Shown piece after piece: positions 24,255-36,207 of a DNA stretch of 64,000 bases (positions are counted from its first letter, which is position 1; each line of letters begins with the position of its first letter). Where the stretch lies: positions 36,040 to 100,039 of the forward strand of contig JAHLTZ010000055.1 of NCBI GenBank assembly GCA_025786725.1. The letters are read 5' to 3'. Under the pieces are notes generated by a model that was not told the DNA's origin, searched no databases, and was given only the letters and a program-made list of their open reading frames with translations. The stretch comes from Syncephalis fuscata. Taxonomy: Eukaryota > Zoopagomycota > Zoopagomycetes > Zoopagales > Piptocephalidaceae. A program made the position numbers and the translations under genes.

Positions 24255-24770
24255 ATGACACCAACAGACTCACTAACAACATCCACTCGATTAGTGGTTA
24301 CTGATCAGCCATGGCACTATTTGGACGTTAAACTGTAGGTATAGTCTTGATATTGCGTATACTACTTTATTTATAGTGTCTATTAGCTGTTTTGACGGTT
24401 CTTCAATCGATGGTCCCTTGATTGAGCTTGTTCGATTCCGTACATTAATTGCACAACAGTGCCAACAACTTTATGGTCTTGCTGGTTCAGGTATGCAATA
24501 GATGTACTTCGCTATGACCGTGATACAGGTAAAGGTATACTTCGGGTAGCTACAAGGTAAATAGGTGTAGTAGTTGATAGGGATACTAAATACGAGTCGT
24601 CTATTGATCATAGTGATGTATCAGCTATTTGGAGTGCACTGGCTATAGCAACCCCACAAAAGATCGGTAATCGTCAATGTAGTCTACGTATTTATGGTGC
24701 ATCAGCCAGTCTAATGGCGCTGGCTTGTCCCTCTCGATCATGGCATCATTCATTGTTAGATGAACCATAG
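24255..24770 (+). CDS. RNase P/MRP subunit, Rpp14-like
   Basis: Starts MTPTDSLTTSTRLVV at 24255. Exon 1 ends at 24334 (GTAGGT donor), and the AG at 24386 gives the in-frame continuation CFDGSSIDGPLIELVRF. The later segments VLRYDRDTGKGILRVATR, VSAIWSALAI and CSLRIYGASASLMALA match, in order and spacing, the C-terminal half of Rpp14. This is a small subunit of the tRNA 5'-processing ribonucleoprotein and works with Pop5/Rpp30-type partners in the nucleus. Stop TAG at 24768-24770. Two oddities: a one-base shift at GG 24490, and an in-frame TAA at about 24559 (see findings). It ends 25 bp from the convergent HLTF-like stop. Confidence 0.6.
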
Positions 24771-24794
24771 TAGTAGCATATTCTATTTATTTAC

Positions 24795-27700
24795 TTATAA
24801 ATCATTGAAAATGGATTGTAAATCGGCAATACGTGTTTCTCGTCTCTCTTCCGTTGGTTGTCCTTCGTGTTGTATTCCGGAAAATGCTTTGGCAACCAAG
24901 GCCCGCTTCTTGGCCTGAATATCCATCACCTTTTCCTCTATAGAGCCCTATAGCACATATTAATAATAAATAGAAAACCAATGATGAGTGTAGCCTACTT
25001 CAATGACAAATTGAAATACATTCACGGGTCGCGTTTGACCAAGTCGATAAACCTAGTAATCATCTATATTAGCGGTCTATAGCCTGTTAACCTGTTAACC
25101 GGTCATCATTACTCTATCAATGGCTTGATCTTGTATACTTGCATTCCACCATGGATCAAGTAGAAACACTTGACTGGCTGCAGTTAGATTAAGACCCAAG
25201 GCACCACTATGACCAACAATCATTTGTATTTAATAGTTGTTATATAATCATTTACCTACCATTTCAATGATATAAGCATGACTATTGGTATATCTGTATG
25301 ACTATCGTGTATATCAGACTGTGAACGGTGTCTTTTATGATTTGATTCATCAACTGGTATACTAAATCGTTCAATGATGGTATCTCGCTTTTTACGAGAC
25401 ATGGTACCATCAAATCGAACAAATGGAATACCGACACTTTCTAGATGTGGTTCAATCTATTATAGATTAATATAATTACTAATAAATTACTATTATTAAT
25501 TACTTTATCTAACATAGATGTCCATTGAGAGAATACAACTGATTTGATGCCTACTGGTGTGGCATGTAGGAATGTTAATAATGCATTGATCTTGGCACTT
25601 GGTTCAAGAGTAGGTCTATCTGTATTTGATACATGTTCTTCTTTCTTTTCTTTCTCCCCTTTCTCTTCTTCTTCTATTTCTTGAGTATTTTCTACAAGTG
25701 GTGGTGTGGGTGGTAATTCTAATAATTGATTAGATTTAATTCGTTTCCTACACATTGGACAAGTAGGTTTAGTAGCAATGACTCTTTCAATACACATCTA
25801 ATAATAAATATTAATATATTAGTACATTAATTTATCAATTGTAATGATGCAGGTTAACTTACTCGACAGAAGAAATGAGCACATGGTGTAATACAGCCTT
25901 GAACTAATGCTTCTAAACAGATACAGCAATCTTCACCATTCTCAATGGCATCTCTTAATAGCTCGACTAATCGTTGCACTAAAGGATCATCCCAGTTTAT
26001 TGGTGCTTCTTCATTATGTATAGCAGCTGGTATATTTTGAATACTTAATTCATGATTTGCGACTGCAGTTCGTAGTCTCTCTAAATAAGATTCAGGACAT
26101 AGTGATGGATGGTCACATAATTGACGCATACGCATTAACATTTCAAGTAATTCGGCGTAATTATTCATCTAAATAACATTAATATACTAATAACTATTAT
26201 CATAATAGTTACTTACTAATTCATTATCGTGCATGGCGTGTCTAAATAGACGTTGATTTTGTTGTTTAACCAATGCGTATAATTCACGTTCACGATCACT
26301 AATCCATTTTACTTTATGTAGATACACGTTACAGGGTGGCATTTGTATTAAGGGTCGACCCTGCAATTTCATGGCTTTTGTACGTCGAATACATAAACTT
26401 TGCATTAATACTTTAAGTCGATCCAGTCCTTGGGCATCTCCACGTCTTATTGGTCTTTTAAATACCATATTATACCATTCCATATTATCAAATGGTTTAT
26501 AATTTAAAAACCTATTATTATAATTATTATTAAATAAATAAATAATATATATATAGAATATAAATAAATACTTACTTGATTAAACTGTATAAATCATTCA
26601 ACTTTATCATACATTATTATTAAATAGATATACTTTATTGCTACTTACATCATTGGTGACAGGGGTACCTATTGGTTATATACAGCGATAAATAGTTAAA
26701 TCTATTTATATAGTAATTATACTTACCACTAATAATCCATCTTCTTTCGGCTTTAATTCGGCATGCTGCCAGACTCATTTGTGTTTTAGGATTTTTAATT
26801 AAATGTCCCTAATAGACGTATTTAATTAACTATTTAATTAATATATTAAATAACTTACCTCATCTAATACTACTCTTAGCCATGGAATAGAGAATAAAGG
26901 TGATGAATCTGCATCAGCTGCCATAGTCTATATAATATAATATAATATAATATATTATTACAGTGATTATTATACAATGCTTATATCTACCTGATAGGTT
27001 GTCAATATAATGGAGTGCTGTTTTAAAAACTCAACATTTTTATACGTTGTGCTCCATGATAGACATACCAAGTGAGACGGTCAGGCATAACATGGGTCTA
27101 ATTATTGCATATTGATATGTATCAATGATATAGTCACCAGATTAGAAGGTAATAAACTTACCGTCAATTGCGTCTCCCAATTACCAATGACTGAGAGTGG
27201 ACACACCACTAAAGTAGTATTACAGTAATCTTTACTAGTACCAGTGTTTCTATCCATTGTATCTTTATTTGGTGTAATTATAGGATATCCACTAGGATCT
27301 GTTAATAAAAGAGCAATTGTTTGTAGTGTTTTGCCCAATCCCATCTATAAAGTAAATGTTAATAATATAGGTATTATTATAATAAAAACTTACATCATCG
27401 GCTAGAATACCACCTCTCATTAATGCTGGTGTTTCACGTTGTAGTGAATTAGTGGCCACATTACAGTAAATAATACTCTATTATTGTTATTGTTAATAAT
27501 TAATCAATACTATTTAATACTCAAGTAACTATTTTACTTACATCTTTCTCTTTTCTAGTAGCCCAGAATTGTGTATGATGTTTATCAAGCTTTTTAGTTG
27601 ATGGTGCTGCTAATCTCGGATGTTCTGCTTGTACCATCCAGGCCAACCCTTGTAATTGATAATGGAGTAGCTGAACTTTAAGTGAGCCTTCTTGTGGACC

Positions 27701-28863
27701 AGGTGGCGATGGATGTACAGGTAATTTGGCCAAATCTTTAACCGATGATGCCAATTCAGTCTATTGTTTCATAGTTATATTAAGATGATTCATCTATCAT
27801 TTGTTCATTACCATAATTTGTTGTGAAGAAAGGCGTGTTACACGACTGCCTTCTACTAAACGCTCCGCTGTATTATCCCCCATACGTGGACGTGTTAGAT
27901 TAATAGCAAATCGTCGAAGTGCCTCTAATACGTCTGTCTTTAAATCGCTTGGCCCATAAATGATGACATCCAATCGAGCTTGATAGGTACTGCCCACTAT
28001 TCATATCCATATCTTATTGTTCTATATTATTGTTTTTAGGGCATCCATAACTTACCTGTACCTAAAGGACAAACACCCTCTAATCGAATACATTTTCTAT
28101 CGATCATTGGAGCAAAAGCAGCGGCATGTCCTTTTGGTATGTGTCCAATCTATTATTACCATTAAATGTTATTGATACTGTATAAGAGACTAGTATGGTA
28201 TAACTGAATATTACCTGTTCTCCAGCAATATTCATAGCACGTATAGCGTTTGTATCATATGGATTGTCTGGTTGACGTTCAAGCACAACACTTTGATTTC
28301 TGCCCACCATACCATGATAATATCGAAGGCCTATTACTTGTCAGTCTATATTATAACTAAATTGATTAATTACTTACCCACAATATTAGTGGTAAATCTG
28401 CCAAATTCTATTTCATTTTCACTTTCATCCTCGCTTTCATCATCTTCAATAACTATAACTGATGAATTGGACTCGTTATCTACATCGATTGATGTTTGAC
28501 GGTTAGAACAATTTATCTCGTTACTGTCACTATTACCTTGATTAATCGTCTGTCTATCATGTTCTGTTGCACTTTAACAGTCGTATTAGCAGTTATAGTT
28601 AATTTAATTCTACTAACATACCTATCTCTATTTACTGGAGATTGTGTCTGAGTTACATGACCATATTCATATAGACGTGTTAAACCGTCAATACTGGGAA
28701 GGTGCGGACCACTATTAATTGGCGTGTTGCCAGTCTCTAGTGGTCGTTTTCCTAATTGAATGTATTATGTTATATTATATTACAAAGTAAGAATTCATTA
28801 GGTTTAAAAGTATAGATTTCACTAAACAATACCTTGTCGTCGATTATTAGCTGAAGAAGACAT
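24795..28863 (-). CDS. HIRAN-SNF2-RING DNA translocase/E3 ligase (HLTF/Rad5-like)
   Basis: Multi-exon gene from ATG 28863 ([10 protein letters not shown]) to TAA 24797-24795. Domain order: an acidic/Ser-rich N-terminus; a HIRAN domain ([46 protein letters not shown], about 28330-28050); SNF2 motif I ([15 protein letters not shown], about 27340); a DEGH box (about 26870); a RING finger embedded between helicase halves (CCICLEAL...C.H.FC...C.MC, about 25950-25740); and the C-terminal helicase lobe with QAIDRVYRLGQ. This is the arrangement of Rad5/HLTF, which remodels stalled forks and polyubiquitinates PCNA. The HIRAN domain binds 3' DNA ends. Introns are short and numerous. Confidence 0.88.
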
Positions 28864-29684
28864 TACGCGAACAATGAACAAGTTAAATATGTTCTTTTGT
28901 TATTGATATATTTATTAAAAAAATTAGATTCAATATAGATTAGGTGTTTGACTCGATGCTAATTCGTTCCACCTTTTTAGTTGTACAGAATACTGAGTAG
29001 TAAGCTAGTTTAAAAAGAATGTTATTAAACCATTATTATTTATTAATATATTACAACTCGTCTTCTACTTTCTGTTAACTATTCATCACCTACTATACAC
29101 TATTATTTATTATCTATTTATTTGTTTATTTATTTGTTTTAATAATTCAATATTAGTTTTCTATGTTGTCATTTGTATCATATTCATGGCTTTTGTAGTT
29201 AATATAGCCATCGTGGACACTATACCTGCTATAGTTTGTTGTACATAAATTTGTAGTAATAGTATTAATAATTTGTTTTAATTTATAACACTAGTTATTT
29301 TGCTACTACAAGCAATACTTTAATATAAATTAAAGCACTCAATTCATTCATTTCTTTAATGCGATTTACAAACCGGTTTAAATATTGTTAAAACAATACT
29401 TTTGTATTACATCATCTACATTAGTTTCAGTGCTAAATACTGTTAATATAATTTATAAAGCACAAATTGTCATTAGTAATAACTGCAATACTGTTTAATG
29501 AAATAATTAAAGTTAAATATTCGGTTTTAGTGTTAAAAAGAATGTAGTATATCTATTAAGACAATAATCAAGGTTACATTCAAAAACATAACTATAATGT
29601 TAACCAATTCAACATCTATGCAAACACATACACACGCACAAGCAGCGTAGCCAATATGTTACTCATTGACTGTTTATAGCCTTC
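28864..29684. other. Intergenic, AT-rich
   Basis: Promoter side of the HLTF-like gene and 3' side of the 29685 gene. It has very AT-rich runs; nothing recognised. Confidence 0.4.
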
Positions 29685-31500
29685 TTATTGTAGTCGATGG
29701 CGACGTACTCGTCCCGCTAGCATATCATCATGTCTAATGCCACATTTTTGACATATTTTAGGGCCCTGTTATAATAACATTAATTGGTAATTAGCAACTA
29801 ATAGTAATTCAATATAACTTTACTTACCGAAGCACCACAACCACACACTCTATCGCCTGCAATCTCTGGTCCTTCCGTTGTACAACTACACATAATACTT
29901 TTAAGACAAAGTATTGCGCAATAACAAGGACAAAACAGTCCTACACACAGATAGTCAAAAAACTTCCATTCCCGTGCAAAGTCATGTACACCACCCCCTG
30001 GACATGGCTGGTTATTATAATCGATGTAGGGCGCATAACGTGAGCTTTGCGGTGATGTAGGCGCCGCCGTCATCTCAATAGCCTCTGGATAGCCGGTGTA
30101 TTTGTTATGTGTGGGATGAACAGCCGCATTGGGACGATCTGGACTACGGTGCTGTCCATTAACACCGCCATTGCCGCTGGTGGTCGGTGATAGTGGATAG
30201 GCCGGTGGCGGTGATACAGGATTAGCAATGGGCCTATTATTCGGAGATTGATGATGTGGTAAAGGTGGTGATGGATGAGAGTGCTGTGAATGTCCTGAAT
30301 GGTATGAATGTGGCGATGAAGGCCCATGCATTGTCGATAGATTGGCTGTTTGAATAGGTTGTGGTGGTGATGAAATATTTAACTGCATATTTGGACCAGG
30401 TGATGGCTGTCGTGATGATGAGGCAGTTGGATATGGCATAAGTGCATTTGGCTGTGGCGGTGTACCATATTCTGAACGACCATCGTATGGTGGCCGATTA
30501 TGATCCATACTAGGCCGTTGATCGAAACTGGGCCGTTTAGGATTCATACTGGGCCGCGGTGCTTCCATAGTTAGTCGACGATTATTATTATTATTATTAC
30601 CATTATTATTGTTATTATATGTGTTATCTTGATTTTGATAATTACGAGATGGCATAGCATCTGGTGGTCCCGTATAAGACTGTGGTTGATATGAACCCTT
30701 ATGCTGGTCATGATGTTGAGCTGAATATTCCTCCACATGAGATTGCTTCGGCGTATCTTCCTTTACGGCTGGCTGTGAAGTAGTTGTCATTGGTTCTTTA
30801 TCAGCTATTACTGTAGGCGATAGAGGTGGCTCGCTGTTATTTGGTATTTCAGTCTGATTAAGCCACTTTTCAATACGTACAAAACTAGACGGTGGCCTGA
30901 CCGCTTCGGGCATTGGCATTGGCCGAAATGCCGGCATAGACGGTGCTGATGATGCGTTTGGGTCATTGTTGCTATTGTTATTGCTATTGGAGGCTGGCCA
31001 AGGTAATCGTTGTGGTGGTTGTGACGATTGATTAAATGGAGGCTGTATCTGCTGCTGTTGCTGATGTTGATGTGGTGCCGGTGGCGGATGTTGTGGTGGT
31101 GGCGGCGGCATAGATGGTAGCAATGGCATAGGTGAACCAGTACGAGATGGATTTTCAAGTCGCTGCGCAAAAGAATTAAAACTACGTACACTCGATGAGC
31201 GGCTTTTTACACCTGGTCGATAAGCTGCTCCCATAGAACTGCCATTGAATGGTGGTGCGGGCGACGATGACGACATAGGCACTGGTGCTCGATCATGATG
31301 AGCTGGTGAACGTGAATACTGATTACGCATATTCTCCGCTGCCACTAATGAGAAGGGACTGGCGGAGAATTTCGATTAAATTGTCCTGGCGGTGGCGGTA
31401 AAGGCCGTGGCCCACTCATTGACTGACGCGGGCCGGATGACATACTTTGATCCGCATTTATTGATTCATTGTGAGCATACATAAATGAATTTTCCGTCAT
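29685..31500 (-). CDS. Pro/Gln/Asn-rich protein with Cys-rich hydrophobic C-terminus
   Basis: Exon 1 is 31500-29828; a GTAAGT/AG intron leads to exon 2 (29765-29685). The N-terminal 470 or so residues are disordered: polyproline (PPPPPQHPP), Gln and Asn runs, and repeated NPKRPSFDQRPSMDHNRP-like motifs. The C-terminus is a short hydrophobic, cysteine-rich module (DFAREWKFFDYLCVGLFCPCY ... CGCGAS) followed by CQKCG in exon 2. This could be a membrane-associated zinc or palmitoylated module, vaguely like BRI3-type proteins; I do not assign a family. A start at 31500 needs one extra base at TT 31345; otherwise translation starts at 31345. The Asn run is coded by an ATT/AAT repeat near 30580. Confidence 0.6.
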
Positions 31501-32559
31501 AATAGCAATTGAACCGTTATCGACAACAGTTTGCTACTAATTAGCCGATGGAGTTAATAATGTTGAATCTTAAAGTGTAGCTGCACTAGATTCTTAAATA
31601 TAACGTGATAACCCGCACTGCAGGCAATACTGTTAATATTGGTACTATTAGCAATAGTAGTAGTCACTACACGAGTTGTGACTGTAAATGTTGATTAAAC
31701 AAGTAATGGTAATAGTAGCTACAACAGCAGTAGCAACAAACGATCCACGAGTCAGTCGCGCCGCTGTTGTTGATAGTTGGAACGTGTTGGATGAGAATAA
31801 AAGATCAATAAAATAGATTTTGTGTTATGAAATTGGACGTGTGTGTGTGCGAGAATAGAAAGAGAAAGAGAAAAGAGCCAGTCTGACAAAGAAAGGCCTT
31901 TACTAAGCCACCAAGAACAACACTGTTACCTTTAATGGCACGAGACAAAAGAGTCACGCCTAGTTTGTTGTACGCGTAACGAAAGAGAATGAACTAACGA
32001 TTTAATGAAAGAGATGACTAAAGAGAAGCAAGATTAAGGCAATATTAAAGCAATACTAGGAGTTAAGTAGCGTAGTTAAACAGAGGCCAGAATACACCAG
32101 GGCGGAGTAATGTAAAGGAACAAACGGCGTTTAAAATAGCTACTATTACCAAATAAGTCGTTGTTCTAATTTAAGTAGTAAAAGTCAGGATATTTTTATT
32201 ATGGCTTATCTTTTTTTACTGGCTTTTAATTATAGCTCTGGTATAGTAAAATGTATACTTGCTATGGTCAATATAACCCGTGTTATTGTTGTATATAACT
32301 AAGGATATTACAACAATAATCGTTTTTAGCGGTTCTTGGACACAATAAGAGGACTGCACCTGCCAGAAACGGTCAAGGAGACGAGGCACGTTTGTATGCA
32401 TCTAGTGAGAAAATCAGGTTCGCTGTGCCATTGTTTCAGTTGATTGAATTTTACTCTGCCTTCCATGTTTTAGTCTCCATAGCAAACTTGGTTCCAATTG
32501 AAGTTGCGCTGTTATGCATAACACAATTATAATGTTTTCTAACAAAATGTTATTAATAA
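31501..32559. other. Intergenic, upstream of the Pro-rich gene
   Basis: Contains purine-rich GAGAAAGAGA stretches near 31850-31880. From about 32480 it starts to match 46560-46640. No gene seen. Confidence 0.4.
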
Positions 32560-33198
32560 ATTGATTTAAATAAGCAATGTAACATGCTATTTGATTATTT
32601 GGAACATTTGAGGTTGATCATTATTGTTGTTGGCTATGTGTAGAAAGATTGACCGAATATTAATAAAAGCCATATAATTACGATTCCGTATCGCTCCGCA
32701 GTCGTTGTTATTGTTGCGTCTGAATGGTCTCTTCTATTTTCCAATCTTCTATTGTTGCATTTGGGCATATTTGCAATGTAAATACTCGTCTATGGTGACA
32801 AAAAGTAGGACGGCCAGCATTTCTGATGTTCACCATTCTCTTAAGCATTCTTAGTATTAACTTGGTAGGCACAGTTTATTTGCCAACCATTGATGAAGCA
32901 AATGGTCTCCACCATATGCAATAATGATAGATTGAATGTCTTCATCAGAAACATCTTGTGGCGACGGCTGTAACCAGAATATGCGGCATGCCGTTGAGGT
33001 TACTTGAACAGATGTTAATGTAAAATAAGAGAACAAAAACTAGAGATTAATAATGTTTTTATTGCTGTACAAATACACATGTTATTTTATTGTCATATTC
33101 AACATTATTGTATAATATATTACTGCATAAAACAATACGATAGCGATAGGAAAAGAAAGTGAAATAAGTAAATAAAAATGTGGAAGTCAAAGTAAAAT
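32560..33198. repeat. Dispersed repeat, copy 2
   Basis: Direct repeat of 5930-6581. Its 5' part, including upstream sequence from about 32483, also matches 46560-46748. Differences from copy 1 include several one-base run-length changes. The minus-strand ORF ending at 32859-32857 is retained with few amino-acid changes. Confidence 0.55.
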
Positions 33199-34456
33199 GA
33201 CTTGAGCATGTAAATATTACACACTCAATCTAATGTTTTATTTTAATATATAGCTATACAACTTTTATTAATGGTCAATAAATAAATTAATATGTCTTTC
33301 TATTATTGCAATAATGATAATATTATTACTTATTCTGATAAATAATTAGATTAAGCCTTGTAATAGTTGACTTAGTTGGGGTCGTGTACATGTGAGTATA
33401 TAAGAAGTTACAATTTGATTGTAAATATTTATCCATACAAACAGCCAGAATTATAAATTATAGTGACAATAATCAGTTATTTGCCTACTAAACTCGGTAA
33501 TTCAATTATATTTACATCTCTCTGTTTTTGTGAGTTATTCGGTTTAACATTGCTGCTGTTATGGTCGCATTAGCAACAATCGACTTTTGATGAACACAGT
33601 TCAGTTTAACATAACTATAATAATTTGCTACATGCTAAACCAGTAAGCCTTTAAGTTGCCAGTTGTTTTTCATTGATTTCTGATTTGGCTTGTGCTTCTA
33701 TATTCCAACTTGCTTAACTTGTTAGAAGTGGTTCAGAAATGCGAACAAAACTTAGACCTTGGATAATTACCAATTGATATACAATTCACAGTCACTATGC
33801 ATTTGAAATTGCTGATATTTGGTTAGAACTTTCTATTGTGTTTAACTAGTGTTTGCATATTGTATTGCGTGTAATTTAGCCGATACAATTTAGTCTACAA
33901 CTGAAACTGATAAAATGACTTGTTAGAATGCTTCATTGCTCAAAATTCTGTGATGTATCATGTTACAAACAGTACTTATTGTATAGTCGATTCCAGGTGA
34001 TTTAGATTAGCCGCCATTTGAATGATGGTAGTTGCACAGCATGTAGCATGATATGCTTGGATACGATATATTTGTGAATCCAAAACAATTATTACCCCAT
34101 AACAATGGGCATAGTGTCGAATGGAATGCATACATGTACCAATCAACACACTTTATAATTTAAGGAATTACAACCTACCTATGTATAGCAGTAAAAACCT
34201 GTATAAAATACTAGTTTGATACATTAAACTTGTTTTTGTATCAGTGTTGTGTGTTATTCTGTATGCATGCAGATATTGAGGACTGAGTCGGTAGAAATGG
34301 TAGTAAAGACACCATTATTGTTTTCACAAAATTAAACAATATTTTGCTTTCACCAAATAGTTAGACCGTGTAACAAAAAAATGCAGAATAATGTATATGT
34401 CTATCACATATGTACTGGATTAGGAATTGCTGCATTATTTATGTAAATGCCGAAAA
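33199..34456. other. Intergenic, AT-rich
   Basis: No coding pattern or repeat recognised. This is distal upstream sequence of mu2. Confidence 0.4.
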
Positions 34457-34532
34457 GATTGAAGTAAAGACCAGGCAGGTTAAAATCAAGGCCGGACAGG
34501 TTGAAATCAAAACTGGGCAAGTTAAAGACTGG
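34457..34532. repeat. 21-bp tandem repeat, about 3.6 units
   Basis: Units at 34457-34477, 34478-34498 and 34499-34519 plus a partial fourth, related to GGTTGAAATCAAAACTGGGCA. It lies about 280 bp upstream of the mu2 start. The 21-bp period keeps an open frame but no gene model is supported. Confidence 0.65.
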
Positions 34533-34670
34533 AAAGCATGCTAGCACGCCCTGAATCAATTAGTACACGCGTGCCTCAAACCATCGCTTGAATTACCTAT
34601 TGGTTCATACTACACATCAATGATATATATCGTATACTACAGTATACTAGCATCTCAGCATAGCCATAGG

Positions 34671-34685
34671 TTTAAATAGCCCACA
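34671..34685 (+). promoter_or_regulatory. Core promoter element of mu2 (TATA-like)
   Basis: TTTAAATAGCCCACA, identical to the element upstream of mu1 and mu3. Conservation extends patchily through the 5' leader to the ATG. Confidence 0.55.
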
Positions 34686-34815
34686 AAATATACACAACCA
34701 ACTGCAATATCATCAGCACACTCTACTTCTTGCTATACACGCACTACTATACACTTTATACCAGCCACACTCTACTATCTCTTTTATTTGTTTGTCTTAA
34801 CAAATCAATATCATC

Positions 34816-35975
34816 ATGAAGCTTTCCATTGCCGTTGTTTGCATCGTCGTGGCTTTGATAGCCGCTACAACCATGGTCGATGCTAAACCAACCATGGTGG
34901 ATGATAAACCAACTTTGGTTCGTCGTGGTATGTTTAATGACAATAATATATATATTATTATGCTTACTAACAGTATTTTAACTTAATATTAATAGAGGGT
35001 AAATTATATAATATATTAACTGATATGCACTAATTATGTATCATGTATTATGCGTATAAATAATTCAATATTAATAGACTGTAAGTTGCATTATATGTTG
35101 ACTGACTACGCACTAATTATGTACCATGTATTATGCGTATAAATGACTTAATATTAATAGGTTGTAAGTTGCATTACATGTTGACTGACTATGCACTAAT
35201 TATGTACCATGTATTATGCATATAAATAATTTAATATCAATAGGGTGTAAGTTGCATTACATGTTGACTGAATATATACTAATTATGTATTATATATTAT
35301 GCATATAAATAATTTAATATTAATAGGGTGTAAGTTGCATTACATGTTGACTGAACATATACTAATTATTACCATGTATTATGCGTATAAATGACTTAAT
35401 ATTAATAGTCCGTAAGTTGCATTACATTTTGACTGACTATGCACTAATTATGTACCATGTATTATGCATATAAATAATTTAATATTAATAGGGGGTAAGT
35501 TGCATTATATATCAACTGACTACGCACTAATTATGTACTATGTATTATGCATATAAATAACTTAATATCAATAGGTTGTAAGTTGTATTATATGTTAACT
35601 GAATATATACTAATTATGTATATATATTATACTATAAATGATTAATATTAATAGGGAGTAAGTGCATTATATATTAACTAACTATGCACTAATCATGTAT
35701 CATGTATTATGCGTATAAATAATCCAATATTAATAGGGAGTAAGTTAATTATATATCGACTGACTATGCACTAATTATGTAGCATATATTACGGTATAAA
35801 AATTAATACTAATAGCTTGTAAGTTATATTATATATTAAATAAATAAATACTAATCATGTGTCATTTACTATATGTATTAAAACTTGATACTAATAGGCG
35901 GTAAGTAGCCTTTTTATTGATGACTATGCATTAACCATATAACATATAATATATTTATTCGTAAATACAGCATAA
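34816..35975 (+). CDS. Secreted-peptide precursor mu2 encoded by 12 single-codon microexons
   Basis: Leader exon 34816-34927 encodes a signal peptide (MKLSIAVVCIVVALIAATT), an internal MVDAKPT/MVDDKPT duplication, and LVRR plus one base. Twelve 3-nt exons follow: 34996 AGG, 35078 ACT, 35161 GTT, 35244 GGT, 35327 GGT, 35409 TCC, 35492 GGG, 35575 GTT, 35655 GGA, 35737 GGA, 35816 CTT, 35898 GCG. Each is preceded by AG and followed by GTAAGT (GTAAAT after the first). The terminal exon begins at 35971 (CA, then TAA). Joined in phase 1, the product after Arg-Arg is EDCWWFRGWRTCA. Introns are 68-80 nt. This looks like a Kex2-processed secreted peptide with a potential Cys3-Cys12 disulfide. Role unknown: pheromone, signal, antimicrobial and effector are all possible. 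No transcript evidence is available here. Confidence 0.75.
34928..35970 (+). repeat. Tandem array of intron + 3-nt exon units (mu2)
   Basis: Thirteen introns of 68-80 nt in head-to-tail near-repeats. Each has a GTAAGT donor, a CACTAAT-like branch box about 30 nt in, and a TTAATAG or similar acceptor. The first intron has a perfect TACTAAC (34965-34971). The units are strongly alike, but the three bases between acceptor and donor differ from unit to unit. Confidence 0.85.
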
Positions 35976-36201
35976 TCGATGTTTTAAGACATCAGCATTG
36001 GTATGCAATCAAACCACTATTCCAATACACTATAGGTATATATTCGGTGAAAATCAAGGCCATTTGACAACTACGCCGTCCAGTCTATTTATATCAAGTA
36101 TTGGCCAATGCTTTGGTTTATCCAGTCTTTAATCAATGGAATCATTATTTTGCCAACAACTTTGCATTTAGTTGTCCTATTCAACTGTGCAAGTTTATAG
36201 T

Positions 36202-36207
36202 AATAAA
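36202..36207 (+). promoter_or_regulatory. Putative poly(A) signal of mu2
   Basis: AATAAA about 230 bp after the mu2 stop, in a TAGTAATAAAC context shared with mu1 and mu3. The 3' UTR also shares AAGACATCAGCATTG with the paralogues. Confidence 0.5.

Noticed and set aside
34928-35970. CRISPR-like array (conserved repeat, variable part)
   Set aside because: The variable part is 3 nt, the repeat is about 77-80 nt and AT-rich without dyad symmetry, and the setting is eukaryotic. The splice signals account for the conserved parts.
34928-35970. Simple satellite or centromere-like repeat
   Set aside because: The array starts exactly at a leader exon donor, ends at a terminal exon acceptor, and keeps GT and AG in nearly every unit. 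A neutral satellite would not.
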